DNA of 64,000 nt, taken from assembly GCF_052857255.1 (NCBI RefSeq), contig NC_135497.1, positions 543,234,207-543,298,206 of the forward strand, written 5' to 3'. The DNA comes from Amblyomma americanum. Its lineage: Eukaryota; Arthropoda; Arachnida; Ixodida; Ixodidae. This document shows, in pieces, positions 44,563 through 56,400 of the stretch. A program made the translations under genes and the position numbers. Within the stretch, counting starts at the first letter, position 1. Each line of letters opens with the position of its first letter. Below the pieces are notes generated by a model, which was given only the letters and a program-made list of their open reading frames with translations, searched no databases and was not told where the DNA came from.

Positions 44563-44929
44563 AGTCGCAACATGCATTTCAGCAAGGAAACTTTGGCTAA
44601 AAGCACCTCAGTTGGTGGTGGAGTCACGGAGCATCTGCTCACAGATGGCATTCTTTTCTTTTTTCTTACCTCTGCAACAGAACTTCGAGCCTTCGGTAGC
44701 GGCATCTCCGACTAGCCAGAGAGTTCTCATGAATTCCTGTAATCGAGACGACGTAATAAGTGCATTTCTGATTGACATGCTATGCCATTGAGGGGCCACT
44801 CAAATGGGGTAATATTTCATTAGCAATTCTCTCGGCAAAGCAGCAACCATGATGTGCAAGAAAACATTGGTAATGTTCTCAAAACGTAATCAATCAGGCT
44901 AGCATGTCTTTTAAAAGATTATTCCGCCC
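44563..44929. other. Intronic, nothing recognised
   Basis: No gene or repeat recognised. Confidence 0.4.
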
Positions 44930-45290
44930 ATATGCCACACACAAATGTGGCAACACACGGCAGTCGAGCAGGCTCACCGTGCGCAGGCGTGCCCAGGGCC
45001 GCTGCTTGTTCAGGCAACATGCTTGTTTAGCTTGTTAGGTGGAAGCTTGCAATGGCGGGACAGTGCCCATTGATTGACCAGAAACATTTATGTGGAGGGG
45101 TGAGAATAGCTCTTGCCGGGGCCTGGAGCCACCAAAAGTGCTCACCACCTTGCGAGTCACGTGGTATGACAATCTTAATATTTCCTCTTTTACAAGCCAT
45201 GATTATAGTGCCCAATGTTACCAACCTCACTCAGACATCAGGAGGTGAGAATGACCTCAATTTTTTCTGCAAGTCTATAGGCTATAAAAC
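44930..45290. repeat. Segmental duplication unit carrying the dead cassette exon A
   Basis: Diverged direct duplicate of 41870-42235; both contain gcaggctcaccgtg-like donors and the ccatgatt...tgttacc-like downstream block. Confidence 0.75.
44978..45070 (-). pseudogene. BEN-gene cassette exon, copy A (dead)
   Basis: Aligns base for base with copy B and has the same 93-nt span and an intact donor (cacg|gtgagc), but the acceptor AG has become CA (tcaatca) and there is an in-frame TAA in the middle. The end still reads LGTPAHG like the other copies. It cannot serve as a coding cassette. Confidence 0.65.
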
Positions 45291-45978
45291 CAAAACAATG
45301 ATCACTTAAGCAAAAATGCCAACAGTACACTTTTCGTTACACCTTGGAAATTTGTGAATGAATGGCCTCAACAGCCAAAAGAGCAAGGGCTTCAGCTACG
45401 CCTAAGCTGGTGTTTGTACGTCATATCATGTTCTAATTCGCACTTGTAATACATGAAACATAAAGTAAAAAACACAAAACGAACAGGACGGAGAGCACAG
45501 CAAGATTACACTACATCATATGCATATTTAGTTGTTTGTGCCATTTATGCTTAATAACTTGAAAACATGAATTTGGTTTTGATATGAAGGCATCTTCTGC
45601 ATAAATGCATCCATGTCAGTCTTGAAATTTTCACACAAATTAAAGTGCAGCTTTGCGCCATAATGACAACGGTGTTCACAGGAAGCAAAAAATTTTGAGT
45701 AAATATAGGTTGGAACACTCTAGGCTCCTAGGATCTAAGAAATACTAAAGAAGAATTGCACACCATGCAGCAGCAGCGGTGACAACAAAATAAGCAATGC
45801 TAGAACACTGCCTTATTCTAACACAGAACAACTGAGAAGAGCAATGCACGTTATATTGAGTAAGGTAAGTTTCAGAAGGCTAAGTTCAGTAGACCAAGTT
45901 TACATCAGACTTGTCTCATTGCGTGTTCAAGCAGATGGTTTAAAGGCCTGCATACATTACTAATAACAGTCGTCTTAC
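45291..45978 (-). other. Intronic, nothing recognised
   Basis: AT-rich, no gene or repeat recognised. Confidence 0.4.
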
Positions 45979-46050
45979 TGAGTAATGCATCGTTTCCCTG
46001 CGAATCTTGCAGCACATCAAAAGTGGCCTCTTCAGCGACAGGTACCAATT
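45979..46050 (-). CDS. BEN-gene exon 2 (72 nt)
   Basis: Strong acceptor (ataattctgctcttctgttagcag) and donor (ctca|gtaaga). 72 nt, phase 1 on both sides, so it joins exon 1 (phase 1) in frame. It reads ELVPVAEEATFDVLQDSQGN then DALL, an acidic linker. It also joins in frame to the 43229 linker exon or to any of the cassettes. Support is from splice strength and phase; no family motif. Confidence 0.6.
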
Positions 46051-46099
46051 CTGCTAACAGAAGAGCAGAATTATTGCTGGGTTACCACTGCATACAATG

Positions 46100-47025
46100 A
46101 AGCAGCCAAAGATGCAAATTAAGTTTCTTCTGCCATTGGTAAAGTGGTTCAAGCTTTTGTTCTTGACACATCATTTGGGCGGACATCTGCTACATGCAGA
46201 TGCAAAGCAAGCTAGTAGGCACTCTGGAGGTGGTGCTATTGAATGTTTTCAGAGTTGTATTGCAGCTCGAGAAGTAAAACTGCAGACTGAACATGAAGTT
46301 GTTGCAGTCACTCTTCTTCATTTTAAAACCATAGTGGTATGTTCCATCTATCTTGAACCACATATAACACTAACACTTGAGGATGTTGATGCACTTTTAA
46401 AACAACTACCAGAGCCATATCTTTTGGTTGGAGATTTGAATGCCCCTTCCTCCTTTTGGAGAATTGAACAAACTGATAGCAGAGGTCACATTTTAAAAGA
46501 TGTTATATACGCAATAATGTCTGTCTACTGAATACAAAAAAGCCCACGTACTGAAAACTAGCCCCTTAATTTATCTTTTAGTTCACCACCAGGTTTTACA
46601 GATTTTAAATGGGATGTCCTGGACAACGTTTGTGGAAGTAATGATTGCCGGTAATTATCAGCATTTCATCCTCACCTTTAATCATCCAAACCAAACCTCA
46701 CTGTTACCAGCTATGTATTTAGCCGACTGGTCACTCTTTCAAGAAAAGGCCAGCGTGAAAAAATATTTTCCGATAACCTTGGCATCGACGAACTCAATGA
46801 AATATTCACAACGTGTATCATAGCTACTGCGTGCCTAGCAATTCCTCAGTCTTCGGTGGTGTAAGACTAAACCACAAGGTTTGGTATACACAAGAATGTA
46901 AAGAAGCAAAGAAGAAACAAAATAAAGCCTGAAGATATTCTCAACAGTACACAACACAGGAAAACCTTATCAATTTTAAAAAAGCGAGAGCAAGATCACG
47001 GTACATACGTCACAATGCTGACAAA
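46100..47025 (+). pseudogene. Jockey-type LINE endonuclease relic
   Basis: The plus strand reads GGGAIECFQSC, LQTEHEVVAVTLLHFKTIVV, CSIYLEPHITLTLEDVDALL, KQLPEPYLLVGDLNAPSSFW and DSRGHILKDV, the order of an APE-type endonuclease with the G-D-x-N-A catalytic box. Broken frames follow (ADWSLFQEKA, then KVWYTQECKEAKKKQNKA and NLINFKKARARSR) representing the domain's C-terminus. Stops and frameshifts throughout; RT is missing. It lies in the intron between BEN exons 1 and 2. Confidence 0.82.
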
Positions 47026-47031
47026 ACTGAC

Positions 47032-47080
47032 TCCGGATTAGTAATCGAGCGCCCTAACCACTGAGCCACCGCGGCGGGTC
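47032..47080 (-). mobile_element. Ruka head fragment
   Basis: The reverse complement gives cccgccgcggtggctcagtg and gttagggcgctcgattac up to ccggagt, the first 49 bases of Ruka only. It abuts the end of the LINE relic. Confidence 0.75.
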
Positions 47081-47578
47081 AGCACTTGTGTTAAATTTCA
47101 TTGTCTCAGTTCCACAGCACACCACCCAGCGTTCTTGTCTACAACATCATAACTACGCGAACGCACGGTCTGAAAATTTACTTAATTTGAAAGCCTGCGG
47201 CGCTTGGGCTAACAGGGACGGCTAACAGAGACAGAGACTTCAACCGCAAATGACGACATTCCGACGAGCCCAATCCCAAGCACTTCTTAGCAAAATGTGC
47301 ACATGTGATGAGTATCCAGCCATTCATACACAGCTGGTGCAAATGAGTCAGAAACAATTAAACATGCGATTTCGCAGATTCAACCACTGCCTACTGACTG
47401 CGACAACCAGCAGCTAAACTTTTTCGACGGCGCTTCGTTGTCCCGTATGCGGGCCCGCTTGCAGCGGCTCCTTCGCCACTCGTGCCTCTCTTCTTCCGTT
47501 TCTAAAATTTTTGCACATCAGGACAATCACAACATTGTTACCATGCAAAAGGCCAGTGCCAAGATCCAAACTCCTTAC
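47081..47578 (-). other. Start of BEN intron 1
   Basis: No coding or repeat feature recognised apart from the donor at its upper end. Confidence 0.45.
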
Positions 47579-47762
47579 CTGTCACGTGAAGTATGCAGAC
47601 ATTGTAATAACTGGGGCGGGTAGAATCATCCCCTTCCCAAAAGGCCTCATACACTTTCGTTCTATCGAAGTCTGATATATCTTTAGGCTTGAAGTTCGTT
47701 ATACAATCATACCGCACAATATGCTTCTCAGTGTCATTTTCGTACCTTATTAAGGCAAACAT
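47579..47762 (-). CDS. BEN-domain gene, first coding exon
   Basis: ATG at 47762 (minus) opens 61 codons and ends at a consensus donor, acag|gtaagg, in phase 1. It reads MFALIRYENDTEKHIVRYDC, ITNFKPKDISDFDRTKVYEA, FWEGDDSTRPSYYNVCILHV. The pattern (F-A-L-I-R-Y, an I-x-x-F-x-P-K turn, a Y-x-x-x-W-x-G-D-D core and S-Y-Y) is the N-terminal module I associate with arthropod BEN-domain proteins. The open frame extends 59 codons further upstream, but that part looks like 5' UTR and MFALIRY is the better start. Joining to exon 2 gives an in-frame product. Exact family is by recall and unsearched. Confidence 0.65.
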
Positions 47763-48704
47763 TGCGAAGACAAGCAAAGCCAAACCCGTGCGGTCAATGA
47801 ACAGTCGCTTGCCCAGACGTGTGCTCAGGCGTCGCAGGTGATCACAACAATCTGAGGTAGTCGTGCGTCGTGCAGTGCGGAGCACCAGTAGCTCGTTTCT
47901 AGTGAACGCCAACAGTGGCCGATTGAGGGCGCTGCTCACAGGAAGTGGCTAGGTGGCTTGAGCCACCGCCCGATGTAAAGGGTTCAGCCGTATCCATCCC
48001 ATCCCTTCCCATCGGGCTTAGCAGACCATATCGCCTAGCGTACCCGCCGTTGTCGTGTGCAGCAGTAATTTCTTTGGATCTAGTCATTTGTTTTGTGCGG
48101 GCGCCATCGGACTGTCGCATAGCAATAATATTCAAGGGAAAGTGGTCTTGTAATGGACGGCCATGTGCCATTACACTGCGCGTCGCATGGAATATTGCAC
48201 TTTGCTTGATGTGAGGTACATAATATAAGTTAGTGTGTAGATAATTATGACCTGCACTAAAAATAAAGAAGTAAAACAAATCCGCGACCGCGTATTTTTA
48301 CGAGAAAGGCGCAGCGCGAACGGGCTTTGGCACATTCACCGTTGGCATCGTGCCTAAGCGGCAGCCGCTGGCAGTCACTGCTCCCGATATAACCTCGGCG
48401 CTCTCGGTCGGCGCACTAGGCAGTATATTCTATGCACTGTACTCGGTACTTGCTCCTGCACTTACTAGGCATGGCTGATAGCACTAATAGGTGCCCCGCC
48501 GGCTGTAAACAATGCAGAGGGCACTTTAATTTAAAAAATGGCAGAAGCAACCAAACGAAGCTTATCTGATAGGTGGAAAAAATCAAGACGAGAGTAAAAA
48601 TTTTACAAGTCATGGATATGCGGCTTGAGTCACCGCCTGATTTAAGGGTTCAGCCTTATCCATCCATCATCCATCTAATGTTTTAGACGTGCTGGAAAAA
48701 TAAG
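47763..48704. other. Upstream region of the BEN gene, with two short SINE-like repeats
   Basis: Probable 5' UTR/promoter area of the minus-strand gene; no clear TATA or initiator. 47950-48000 and 48615-48665 share ggcttgagccaccgcc...aagggttcagcc(g/t)tatccatcc, fragments of another repeat family. Confidence 0.45.
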
Positions 48705-49046
48705 GTGGTCAAGCTTTGTGAAGTGATCAGACGACGCTCAAAATATGCAGCTGAAAGTGAACTAATATTCATGAAAGAACAACAACGTGTTGAGCGACTT
48801 GCTCACTACATGTTTGATTTTGGCAGGCCATCACCGCCTCCGGCAGCGGACAGACCAGAGGTTTCCTTCGTTGCACAAGCATTTAACGACTTCGCCACCG
48901 TTCAGTGCCCTCTGATTTTGAGCACAAAGCTTCAAATGGAAGTGTATGTGTGGTCGGGACGTGTTCTGCCCAAAGACCGGTATAACTTCATCATCCAAAC
49001 TTTGAGTGGCCTGGCTGGCTGCGCTTCGTACGTGCGTTTGGTATAA
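48705..49046 (+). CDS. Unidentified 113-codon open frame
   Basis: One open frame of a charged protein (RRRSKYAAESELIFMKEQQR near the start, then DFGRPSPPPAADRPEVSFVA and a C-terminal half with VYVWSGRVLPKDRYNF). The composition looks coding-like and the frame is not low-complexity, but I recognise no family. No acceptor or donor could be assigned with confidence. It may be a fragment of a transposon protein or a host exon. Confidence 0.25.
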   Translation: MVKLCEVIRRRSKYAAESELIFMKEQQRVERLAHYMFDFGRPSPPPAADRPEVSFVAQAFNDFATVQCPLILSTKLQMEVYVWSGRVLPKDRYNFIIQTLSGLAGCASYVRLV

Positions 49047-49929
49047 AATATGCATGCGTACAGTACCCACAAGAAGAAAAAAGAAATACAGATATAATGG
49101 TCCATTTGCTTCTTCACAAATTCACTAAAAGGCAATTTGACAGAAAACAAGTACAGCAGATTTGCAGGTAAACTGCAAAATTAGTCTGTATGCAATGTAC
49201 GTGGTTAGTGAAACAAACTGAACAAACGTTCACGGACATTTGGCTTTTCGCGTGTCCAGCAATAGGGGGCGTTTAAGCATGAGCCAATTAGTTGCTCGAA
49301 CTTCGGAGATACACGTGGCATCGATTACGCGATTATCTTCTCTGCCATCGATGGCTGCAACCAACATCTTGATTATTCCATCTCTTTCCTTCCCCTCAAC
49401 TCCTTTTTTCTTTTTTACTTGCACAATTGGCAGTATATACTGGTCACATTGGAGCCATTCAATCAAAAGATTCATGCAGTTCCCCTTTCGTGCTTAGCAA
49501 AACGACCCACCTATTCGAACGTCCATATGACGTCATATACACCCCTCCAAACCGCGCATAGAGAAAATACTGCCTAACTTTTTCGCGCTGAATGACAGCT
49601 TCTCGGCTATCGTGCGGTGCCTAACGCGTACGTGGCCGCGCTTTATTTTTCTAATGACAAAATTCACCTTCAATTGGCAAAAATAAAGAAAAGGTAGGGA
49701 CCAAATGTATGCCTTTTAGGCAAATCGGTTGCACTCTTATTTTATACAATTATTAAAACATGTGTCGATATTTGAACGCTTTTTATTTTAGGAATAGTCA
49801 ATGCAGCAAATACATGGAACGTATTTTTAACCGAATGAAGAGGTGACGAACTGTCGGTGTAAGCATCATATCGCGTGGTTCGGGTTATTGAAAAGAGAAC
49901 ATTCGACAGAGGTCTGCCTGCATGGTTAG
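49047..49929. other. Unassigned stretch
   Basis: An 81-codon minus-strand frame at 49475-49230 (DQYILPIVQVKKKKGVEGKE, VAAIDGREDN) looks protein-like but matches no family I know. The rest is AT-rich. Confidence 0.35.
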
Positions 49930-50440
49930 CAATTTATTTGAAGTTAGAAAGAGCGCCGACAAAAACTGAAAAATACGTAGTTTCGGAACCTGCTCAGTTC
50001 TTTAATCAGGTGTGACTGCAGGCGAGTTGCAGCCAGCTTGCCTTAATTTTAAGTCTCTGTTTATTCATCCGCCGGGTCACAGAAAGCAGACCGGATGTAT
50101 AGAGGGGGAATTGTACCAAGAGGCGGTTAACAACTACCCGCGTCAACTGAATGGACCATGACTCGAAGCCTTCTGCGCGGGTGCCACGCGGTGTCCAGCA
50201 TGTGGTACCATATGGTACCAGCGGTACCCACCGGGTCAATCTTGTGTTCAGACGCCTCGCAGTATTGTGCCGCCCCACTCTTCCCTGTTAATATGTTTGA
50301 CATCCGCTTTCTTAAGCTTCATTCTTTTGGCGAAGTTTATGGTTTGGCCAGCGTATGTCGCCGAGCAGTAAAAGCCGGGGAACTTGTACACATATTCTTT
50401 AATGCATGGTATCTTCGGCCGGGCATTTTCTGGCACTCTA
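49930..50440 (-). pseudogene. Penelope-like endonuclease relic
   Basis: The minus strand reads VYKFPGFYCSATYAGQTINFAKRMK, a GIY-YIG core (here T-Y-A-G-Q-T), then through frameshifts ESWSIQLTRVVVNRL and FPLYTSGLL, the C-terminal helix and tail of Penelope endonucleases. A 3' segment with gtttcggaacc and tgaaaaatacgtag follows. A decayed 3' fragment, next to a long (AT)n tract. Confidence 0.7.
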
Positions 50441-50504
50441 GAGCGCTCCTAACTTAATATAATAAATTATTGATTACTGTAGGTTATACATACGTTTGGT
50501 TTAT

Positions 50505-51169
<665 letters not shown>

Positions 51170-52077
51170 ACGACGAGGTGAAAGGCTATTTTGAGAAATG
51201 CTCCGCCAAAACATTGCCGAACCAAACGTTAAAGAAGGCACAGGCATTGCTGCTTATTTTAACTTATGTCGCGCATTCCGGGCGGTCGTGGGCGCAAGTG
51301 GAGGGCCTGCTAATTCTGGTTAGCACACTCTGTGTGGCACTGACATTTTGCCGCAGAGCAAGTACATGTTTCGCAAACTGTGGAAAAACAGAATGAAATC
51401 TGTGAATATGCATTTCTACTGCAGCACATGACTGGCTTACTTTGACGTAAAAAATGCCAACTGAAGCCTTCAAGGTTTTACTTGCGCACCATGCGAACGT
51501 TCTTTCAGCGTTCAAGAACTTGTAAGAAGAGGGAGCTTCTTCCTGATCTTCGACCTGAAGAGAGAGCTGTACGGCAGAATAATGCTTCATTCTGAACAAC
51601 TGTACAGCAATTTGAAGGCACTTTCTTCGGCAGCCTATGGAATTTATGGTAACATCTTGCATGGTCGTATGTACAAGAGCATCAGGCGCCAGCTGAAGAT
51701 GAAGTGGTGCGATATCACAGTTTGTCTGAACACTGATGGGTCACCGGTTTTCAAGTCTAATAAGTCCAGTGTATGGCCCATTCAGCTTCTAATCAATGAG
51801 GTGCCTTTCATCTTAAGATTTCAAGACGTCCTCATTGGAGCCTTATGGTTCGCAAAACGGCACCCACCAGCCCTGCTATTTATGAAAGCATTTGTTGACG
51901 CCTTCAACAAAGTTGTAACTATCACCTGGATGCACGCCGGGGAAACAATGACATCAAAAGTGTATGCGACATGCTCCTCTGCGGACTCGCCCGCAAGAGC
52001 AGCCTTGCTCAACATGAAGCAATTTAATGGCTTTTTTGGATGCCCTTGGTGCCTTGAAGAAGAGACCATTTTAGATG
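51170..52077 (+). pseudogene. Tnp2-like (CMC/EnSpm type) transposase, exon 1
   Basis: An upstream decayed part reads LPNQTLKKAQALLLILTYVA and HSGRSWAQVEGLLILV, an N-terminal helical region, with stops after it. From 51582 an open part gives LKMKWCDITVCLNTDGSPVF and SSVWPIQLLINEVPFILRF, the N-T-D-G box with the first catalytic Asp and the S-x-W-P-I strand, then ALWFAKRHPPALLFMKAFVD and KQFNGFFGCPWCLEEETILD, a C-x2-C site. The exon ends at gatg|gtaagt in phase 1, so the gene has introns. Family by pattern: transposases of the Tnp2 type. Confidence 0.7.
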
Positions 52078-52370
52078 GTAAGTATATGGCACATAATTTT
52101 TCTTCATTAAGGTGCAGCACTGCTAATCTAGAAGCAGCGGTTAGTAAAAACTGTGTTATTCAATGAGTACCTTTTGAGTGAAAATATGGATCACAGTATC
52201 AACCTGACAAAAAGGATCATCGGAGCTCTGTGTAACTAAAACACCAGAGTACCTCTTCTCCTAGTTATTATTAAGAGGTTGATGAAACTTAAGACATCAT
52301 GGAAAGGAGATAAGTAGTAAAGGTAGAAGTGTGTGAATGGAGCTAGGTGTAATGTTTGCTTCTGTCCAGT

Positions 52371-52691
52371 ACCCGCCGCGGTGGCTCAGTGGTTAGGGCA
52401 CTCGACTACTGATCCGGAGTACCCGGGTTCGAACCCGACCGCGGCGGCTGCGTTTTTATGGAGGAAAAACGCTAAGGCGCCCGTGTGCTGTGCGATGTCA
52501 GTGCACGTTAAAGATCCCCAGGTGGTCGAAATTATTCCGGAGCCCTCCACTACGGACCTATTTGTTCCTCTCTTCTTTCACTCCCTCCTTTATCCCTTCC
52601 CTTACGGCGCGGTTCAGGTGTCCAACGATATATGAGACAGATACTGCGCCATTTCCTTTCCACCAAAAACCAATTATTATTATTATTATTA
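52371..52691 (+). mobile_element. Ruka-type SINE, full length
   Basis: Same head and body as 4908-5221, with a tail of att repeats. A perfect 11-bp duplication, ttctgtccagt, flanks it at 52360-52370 and 52692-52702. It lies in intron 1 of the Tnp2-like pseudogene. Confidence 0.92.
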
Positions 52692-52702
52692 TTCTGTCCA
52701 GT

Positions 52703-53960
52703 CGCACAGTACATACGTTTCAAATGTGAATTGTCTTTGGGTATGAAAGTTGTTCAAATAAGGATGTAATCCATGTCGAACCTCGTTACAACGAAGTCGG
52801 ATTTTGAGCGAAAATTCATTATATCTGATATTCTTCTTGAAAGTACACACAAATTCCAGCACAAAAAGTCTGCCAGTAAACCCAAGCAAGGGGCGCCCAA
52901 GATGCAAAGCACAAAATTAAAAAAATGCACAATTTTTGCATTTAAATTGTGATATAGACATGTAAAACCTAACATTTCATTTCTTGCTGGAGAGCAGAAA
53001 TGAGCAGGCAACTAGGGATTCTCGTCATGCGCACGAACATATAGATTTAAAAAATGACGTGATAGTTGTTTGGCTGCACATCACGGTATTTGACAGGACA
53101 AACTTCTCGATGAAGTCAACACAGTGCAGCGCGGCGTGTGAATGCACTTGCGATTCAAACACGATTCTTGCTTTGGGCATTTGAGACGCTCTCAATTTTC
53201 TATTCTTTGAAGTTTTCTCGCTTGTTTTGATTCATGTGAATGCAAAAGACTACTTCGGTATAAACGATTGAGCATCAAATTTTCAATTTTTCTTTCCGTT
53301 ATAGAGATAGAACTCCCATAAAAAAAATGCGTGGGTCAAACAAACTTAATTTTTTTTCCTTGTTTTTCGATAATTCGCTATATCTGTGTTCTTTCTAACG
53401 ATGTTTGACTGTATATATTATCGCGCTACTTGTTCATGTGATTTTTTTTCATTTCCACATACAGTCATGCACACACCTGTCCAGAGCGCTGAAATGGCGC
53501 GCCATGGAATATAATTTAGTCATTCCAAATGACCTGGGGCTCGCACCAGGCCATATCATGAATCATGTTTAAATTATGTTGCTTTGGAAGCTGTATCAGG
53601 TGGGCCAGCCAGTCGTCATTGTCGTATATGCACTGAATGAAAGCGTGACGCCTGCCCGCTCTAAACATGTGTGTAGATATCTGCGCAGTTTTTACTTTCC
53701 AAGGGAGAACGTATGTGTTGTATTCTTCGTTTTGGTTTCATGGATCATCATGTCTTTTGTGCATGTGTACTGGCTACTCATTGTGATGTGATCAGAACCT
53801 ATAAATACCTGGAAATGAAGGCCTTAGCTTTTAATAAGGCCTTGATGCACTTTTTATGACAAAATTCGGATCTATGATGCTGCATAGTTTTTCCTGCTGA
53901 TTCAACACAAGAGTAGTCATAGTTTTTGGCAGAAACCTAATCACAATACTATTTTATCAG
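52703..53960. other. Intron 1 of the transposase, nothing recognised
   Basis: AT-rich, no domain or repeat recognised. Confidence 0.45.
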
Positions 53961-54365
53961 GAGTCCATCGCTATGTTCCGAACCGAGCCACAGGGCCAGA
54001 ATGCACACACACAGGCGTGCTTGAGGACATGCGTCAAGCTCACCTGCGCAAGGAGCCAGTTCACGGAATGAAGGGGCCGTCGCCTCTCATTCGGTTGCCT
54101 TCAATTTTGTGTGGCGCATGCCGCCGGATGTCATGCACTGTGTTCTCGAAGGCGTCACAAAACAGCTGCTGGGCCTGTGGATCACTGAAACTGGAGAAGC
54201 CTACTGTATTGAACAGCACAGGACAGCGCTTGTCCTGTATTTTCTTCCACTCTGTCCGCGTCGTTGCGCTGTTTTCCACCAATATGTACCACCAACTCGC
54301 CCGTTTGGCTATTGTGCTGAACATTAGGGACCTTGACAGCCGTATTCGAAAAATGAAGCCTCCAA
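53961..54365 (+). pseudogene. Tnp2-like transposase, exon 2 (frameshifted)
   Basis: The acceptor aatactattttatcag fits the phase-1 donor at 52077 and reads GVHRYVPNRATGPECTHTGV, LRKEPVHGMKGPSPLIRLPS, then a one-base shift into FNFVWRMPPDVMHCVLEGVT and KQLLGLWITETGEAYC, the M-P-P-D-x-M-H-x-x-L-E-G-V box typical of this family. It shifts back to LDSRIRKMKPP and ends at a weak donor, ccaa|gttagt. The two shifts make it a pseudogene. Confidence 0.72.
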
Positions 54366-54374
54366 GTTAGTTTG

Positions 54375-54970
54375 CATCACAGTGTTTACTCCAGACTTGA
54401 GCTCAAAAGAAAGCTGTCAATTCTGATGTGGTCTCAGATGCTTTGAGAAGTTAGCTTTTTTCAAGCATTCCAACTTGGAAATGCCGAGACCTAGGCCATA
54501 GGGAAAGCTTCTATTGTATCATAGGTGGGTATCCAGCAGCACTGGGGATCAAACTCCCGCCCCTATCACTTATGTGGCGGATGCTCAAATCACTTGGCCA
54601 CTCCTGTGGTAGTGGCTTAGAGCAAGCGTTTGATGTGTACTTTTGTACTTTAGATTAATCCCTTGTTCAGTTGATTTTGCTGTTTTTGCTTTCTGTTCTG
54701 GCAACTTTAAGAATTTTTTTTTACTGAAAATTGCTGTTCTTGTTTGAAACACTTGATAATTGTTTCATATGCTTATTGGCTAAGTGTGTTCAGTGTTCTT
54801 GAATTGCAAGTTTTCTTGCTGCACAGCCATTTTGTACTTTTCACTTTTGTCTTTACCCTGCCGCTCTGGATATCATATGTGATGCAAAGGTTGAAAGAAA
54901 CTAGTCAGTTGTTGTGGCATGTTGTGTGCATATAAAACATTTGTAAAGTTTCGAGATTGATTTATTTTCT
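54375..54970 (-). repeat. Diverged direct repeat, copy 1, with a tRNA-like head
   Basis: Matches 57065-57650 along its length. Read on the minus strand, 54620-54520 has agtggccaagtgatttgagc and gggagtttgatcccca, like the A and B boxes of a tRNA-derived SINE. The part nearer 54700-54970 is AT-rich body. Confidence 0.7.
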
Positions 54971-55141
54971 TCTCTAGAAATGGTTCTCCAAAACAACTGT
55001 TGGTGCATTTGTGTAGTGCAATCTTTTGGGGCTAACCTGGATTTTATGTTAATTGCTGTGGCAGCCGCTAGATTGCACTACATGTAGAAAATACGTTGTC
55101 ACTAGTCGCCTGCGCATTCTATTGTGAGTGAATGTGCAGAG

Positions 55142-56112
55142 ATGGACGTCCACCTAGAAAACCGTGTAAACATAAAATTCTGTGTGAAGCTTGGCAAGAC
55201 AGCTACACAGATGTATGAGCAGCTTCGTGACGCTTACGGCAACGAGACATTATCGAGGGCGCGAGTTCTCATGTAGCACAAGAGGTTTGTTTCGGGGAGA
55301 ACGTCGACGGAAGACGACACAAGGCAGGGGCGCCCTTAAACCTTCCGGAATGAAAACAACGTAGCTCGGAAGAGGGAAATCGTACCGCAAGACCAAACCA
55401 TTACAATCTTCATGCTATCAGATGATCTCGACATTAGTAAGACAACATGCCACCAAATTTTTCCTGAGGACATAGGGAAACGAAAGCTGAATGCCATTCT
55501 TGTGCCATAATCCCTCACGCAGGACCAGATGAACACGCGGGTGTCAGTGAGCGCTGATGTGCTTTCCGAGGCAGAGAAGGATGCTACATTCGCCGACAGC
55601 TCCACTGCTGAAGAAGAAACATGATGTTTTCAAAACAATATTCAAACAAAAAGGCAGAGCGCCGAATGGCAGTCCACAAGCTCTCCGGCGTCGAGAAAAG
55701 TGCGGCGAAAAAAGACAAAAACAAAGAAGATGCTGAGTTTTTTTCGATGCCAGCTAGAGGTGTCATACACCATGAGTTCGTCCCACAAGGGCAGACGGTG
55801 AATAGGGAGTTTTATAACCACATGCTCCAACACATGCGTGATACACTGCGACGCCGTCGCCCTGGCTTATGGGCATCTGGACAATGGAGCATTTTTCACG
55901 ATAACGCAACGCCGCACACTGCTCTTAGCTTGACAAAACTTCTCGCCAAGCAAAGCATTACTGTACTTCCCCATCCGCTATACTCGCCTGATCTCTCCCC
56001 TTTCGATTTTTTCCTGTTTCCTCGTGTGAAGAGAGCACTAAAAGGTCGCTGGATGGAGAGCGTGCATGCCATTCAAGACTCCACAACAAAGGAGCTGACA
56101 GCCCTGCCATAA
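55142..56112 (+). pseudogene. Mariner transposase (mosellana-like), degenerate
   Basis: The start reads LENRVNIKFCVKLGKTATQM, YEQLRDAYGNETLSRARV, then KRFVSGRTSTEDD and ENNVARKREIV, the N-terminal paired helix-turn-helix domain of mariners. Several stops follow, then a frameshift near 55740. The last third is open: GVIHHEFVPQGQTVNREFYN, IFHDNATPHTALSLTKLL and PLYSPDLSPFDFFLFP, giving the second and third catalytic Asp with 34 residues between (D,D34D). It inserted in intron 2 of the Tnp2-like pseudogene. The right end may be near 56230-56270 (gtcccggagctttatggac); the left end was not identified. Confidence 0.88.
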
Positions 56113-56400
56113 GCGTTTTCCAACTGTATCTGAGACCTCAAGAAGTATTGGAAGCTGTGTAGAGACTCCAATAGAGAATATTTCGAAGGGGTGCTGCACA
56201 AATGAATTAAATGTTAAAAGATTTTTTTTAATGGACTCAGTCCCGGAGCTTTATGGACATAGGTTGTAGTTAGTGCTCATACGTTCTTGGAATGCACATT
56301 TATGTATATAACATGTCTTCTAAATAAGTATGGCTCAGCTTCATCACACAAGTCATAAAAGAACCAACTGGTTCATCTATCAAAAAAGCGTTGTGTGCAG

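Noticed and set aside
47763..47939. Longer N-terminus for the BEN gene (59 extra codons)
   Set aside because: The extension is open but shows no family-like sequence, and the MFALIRY start matches the expected beginning of the module better.
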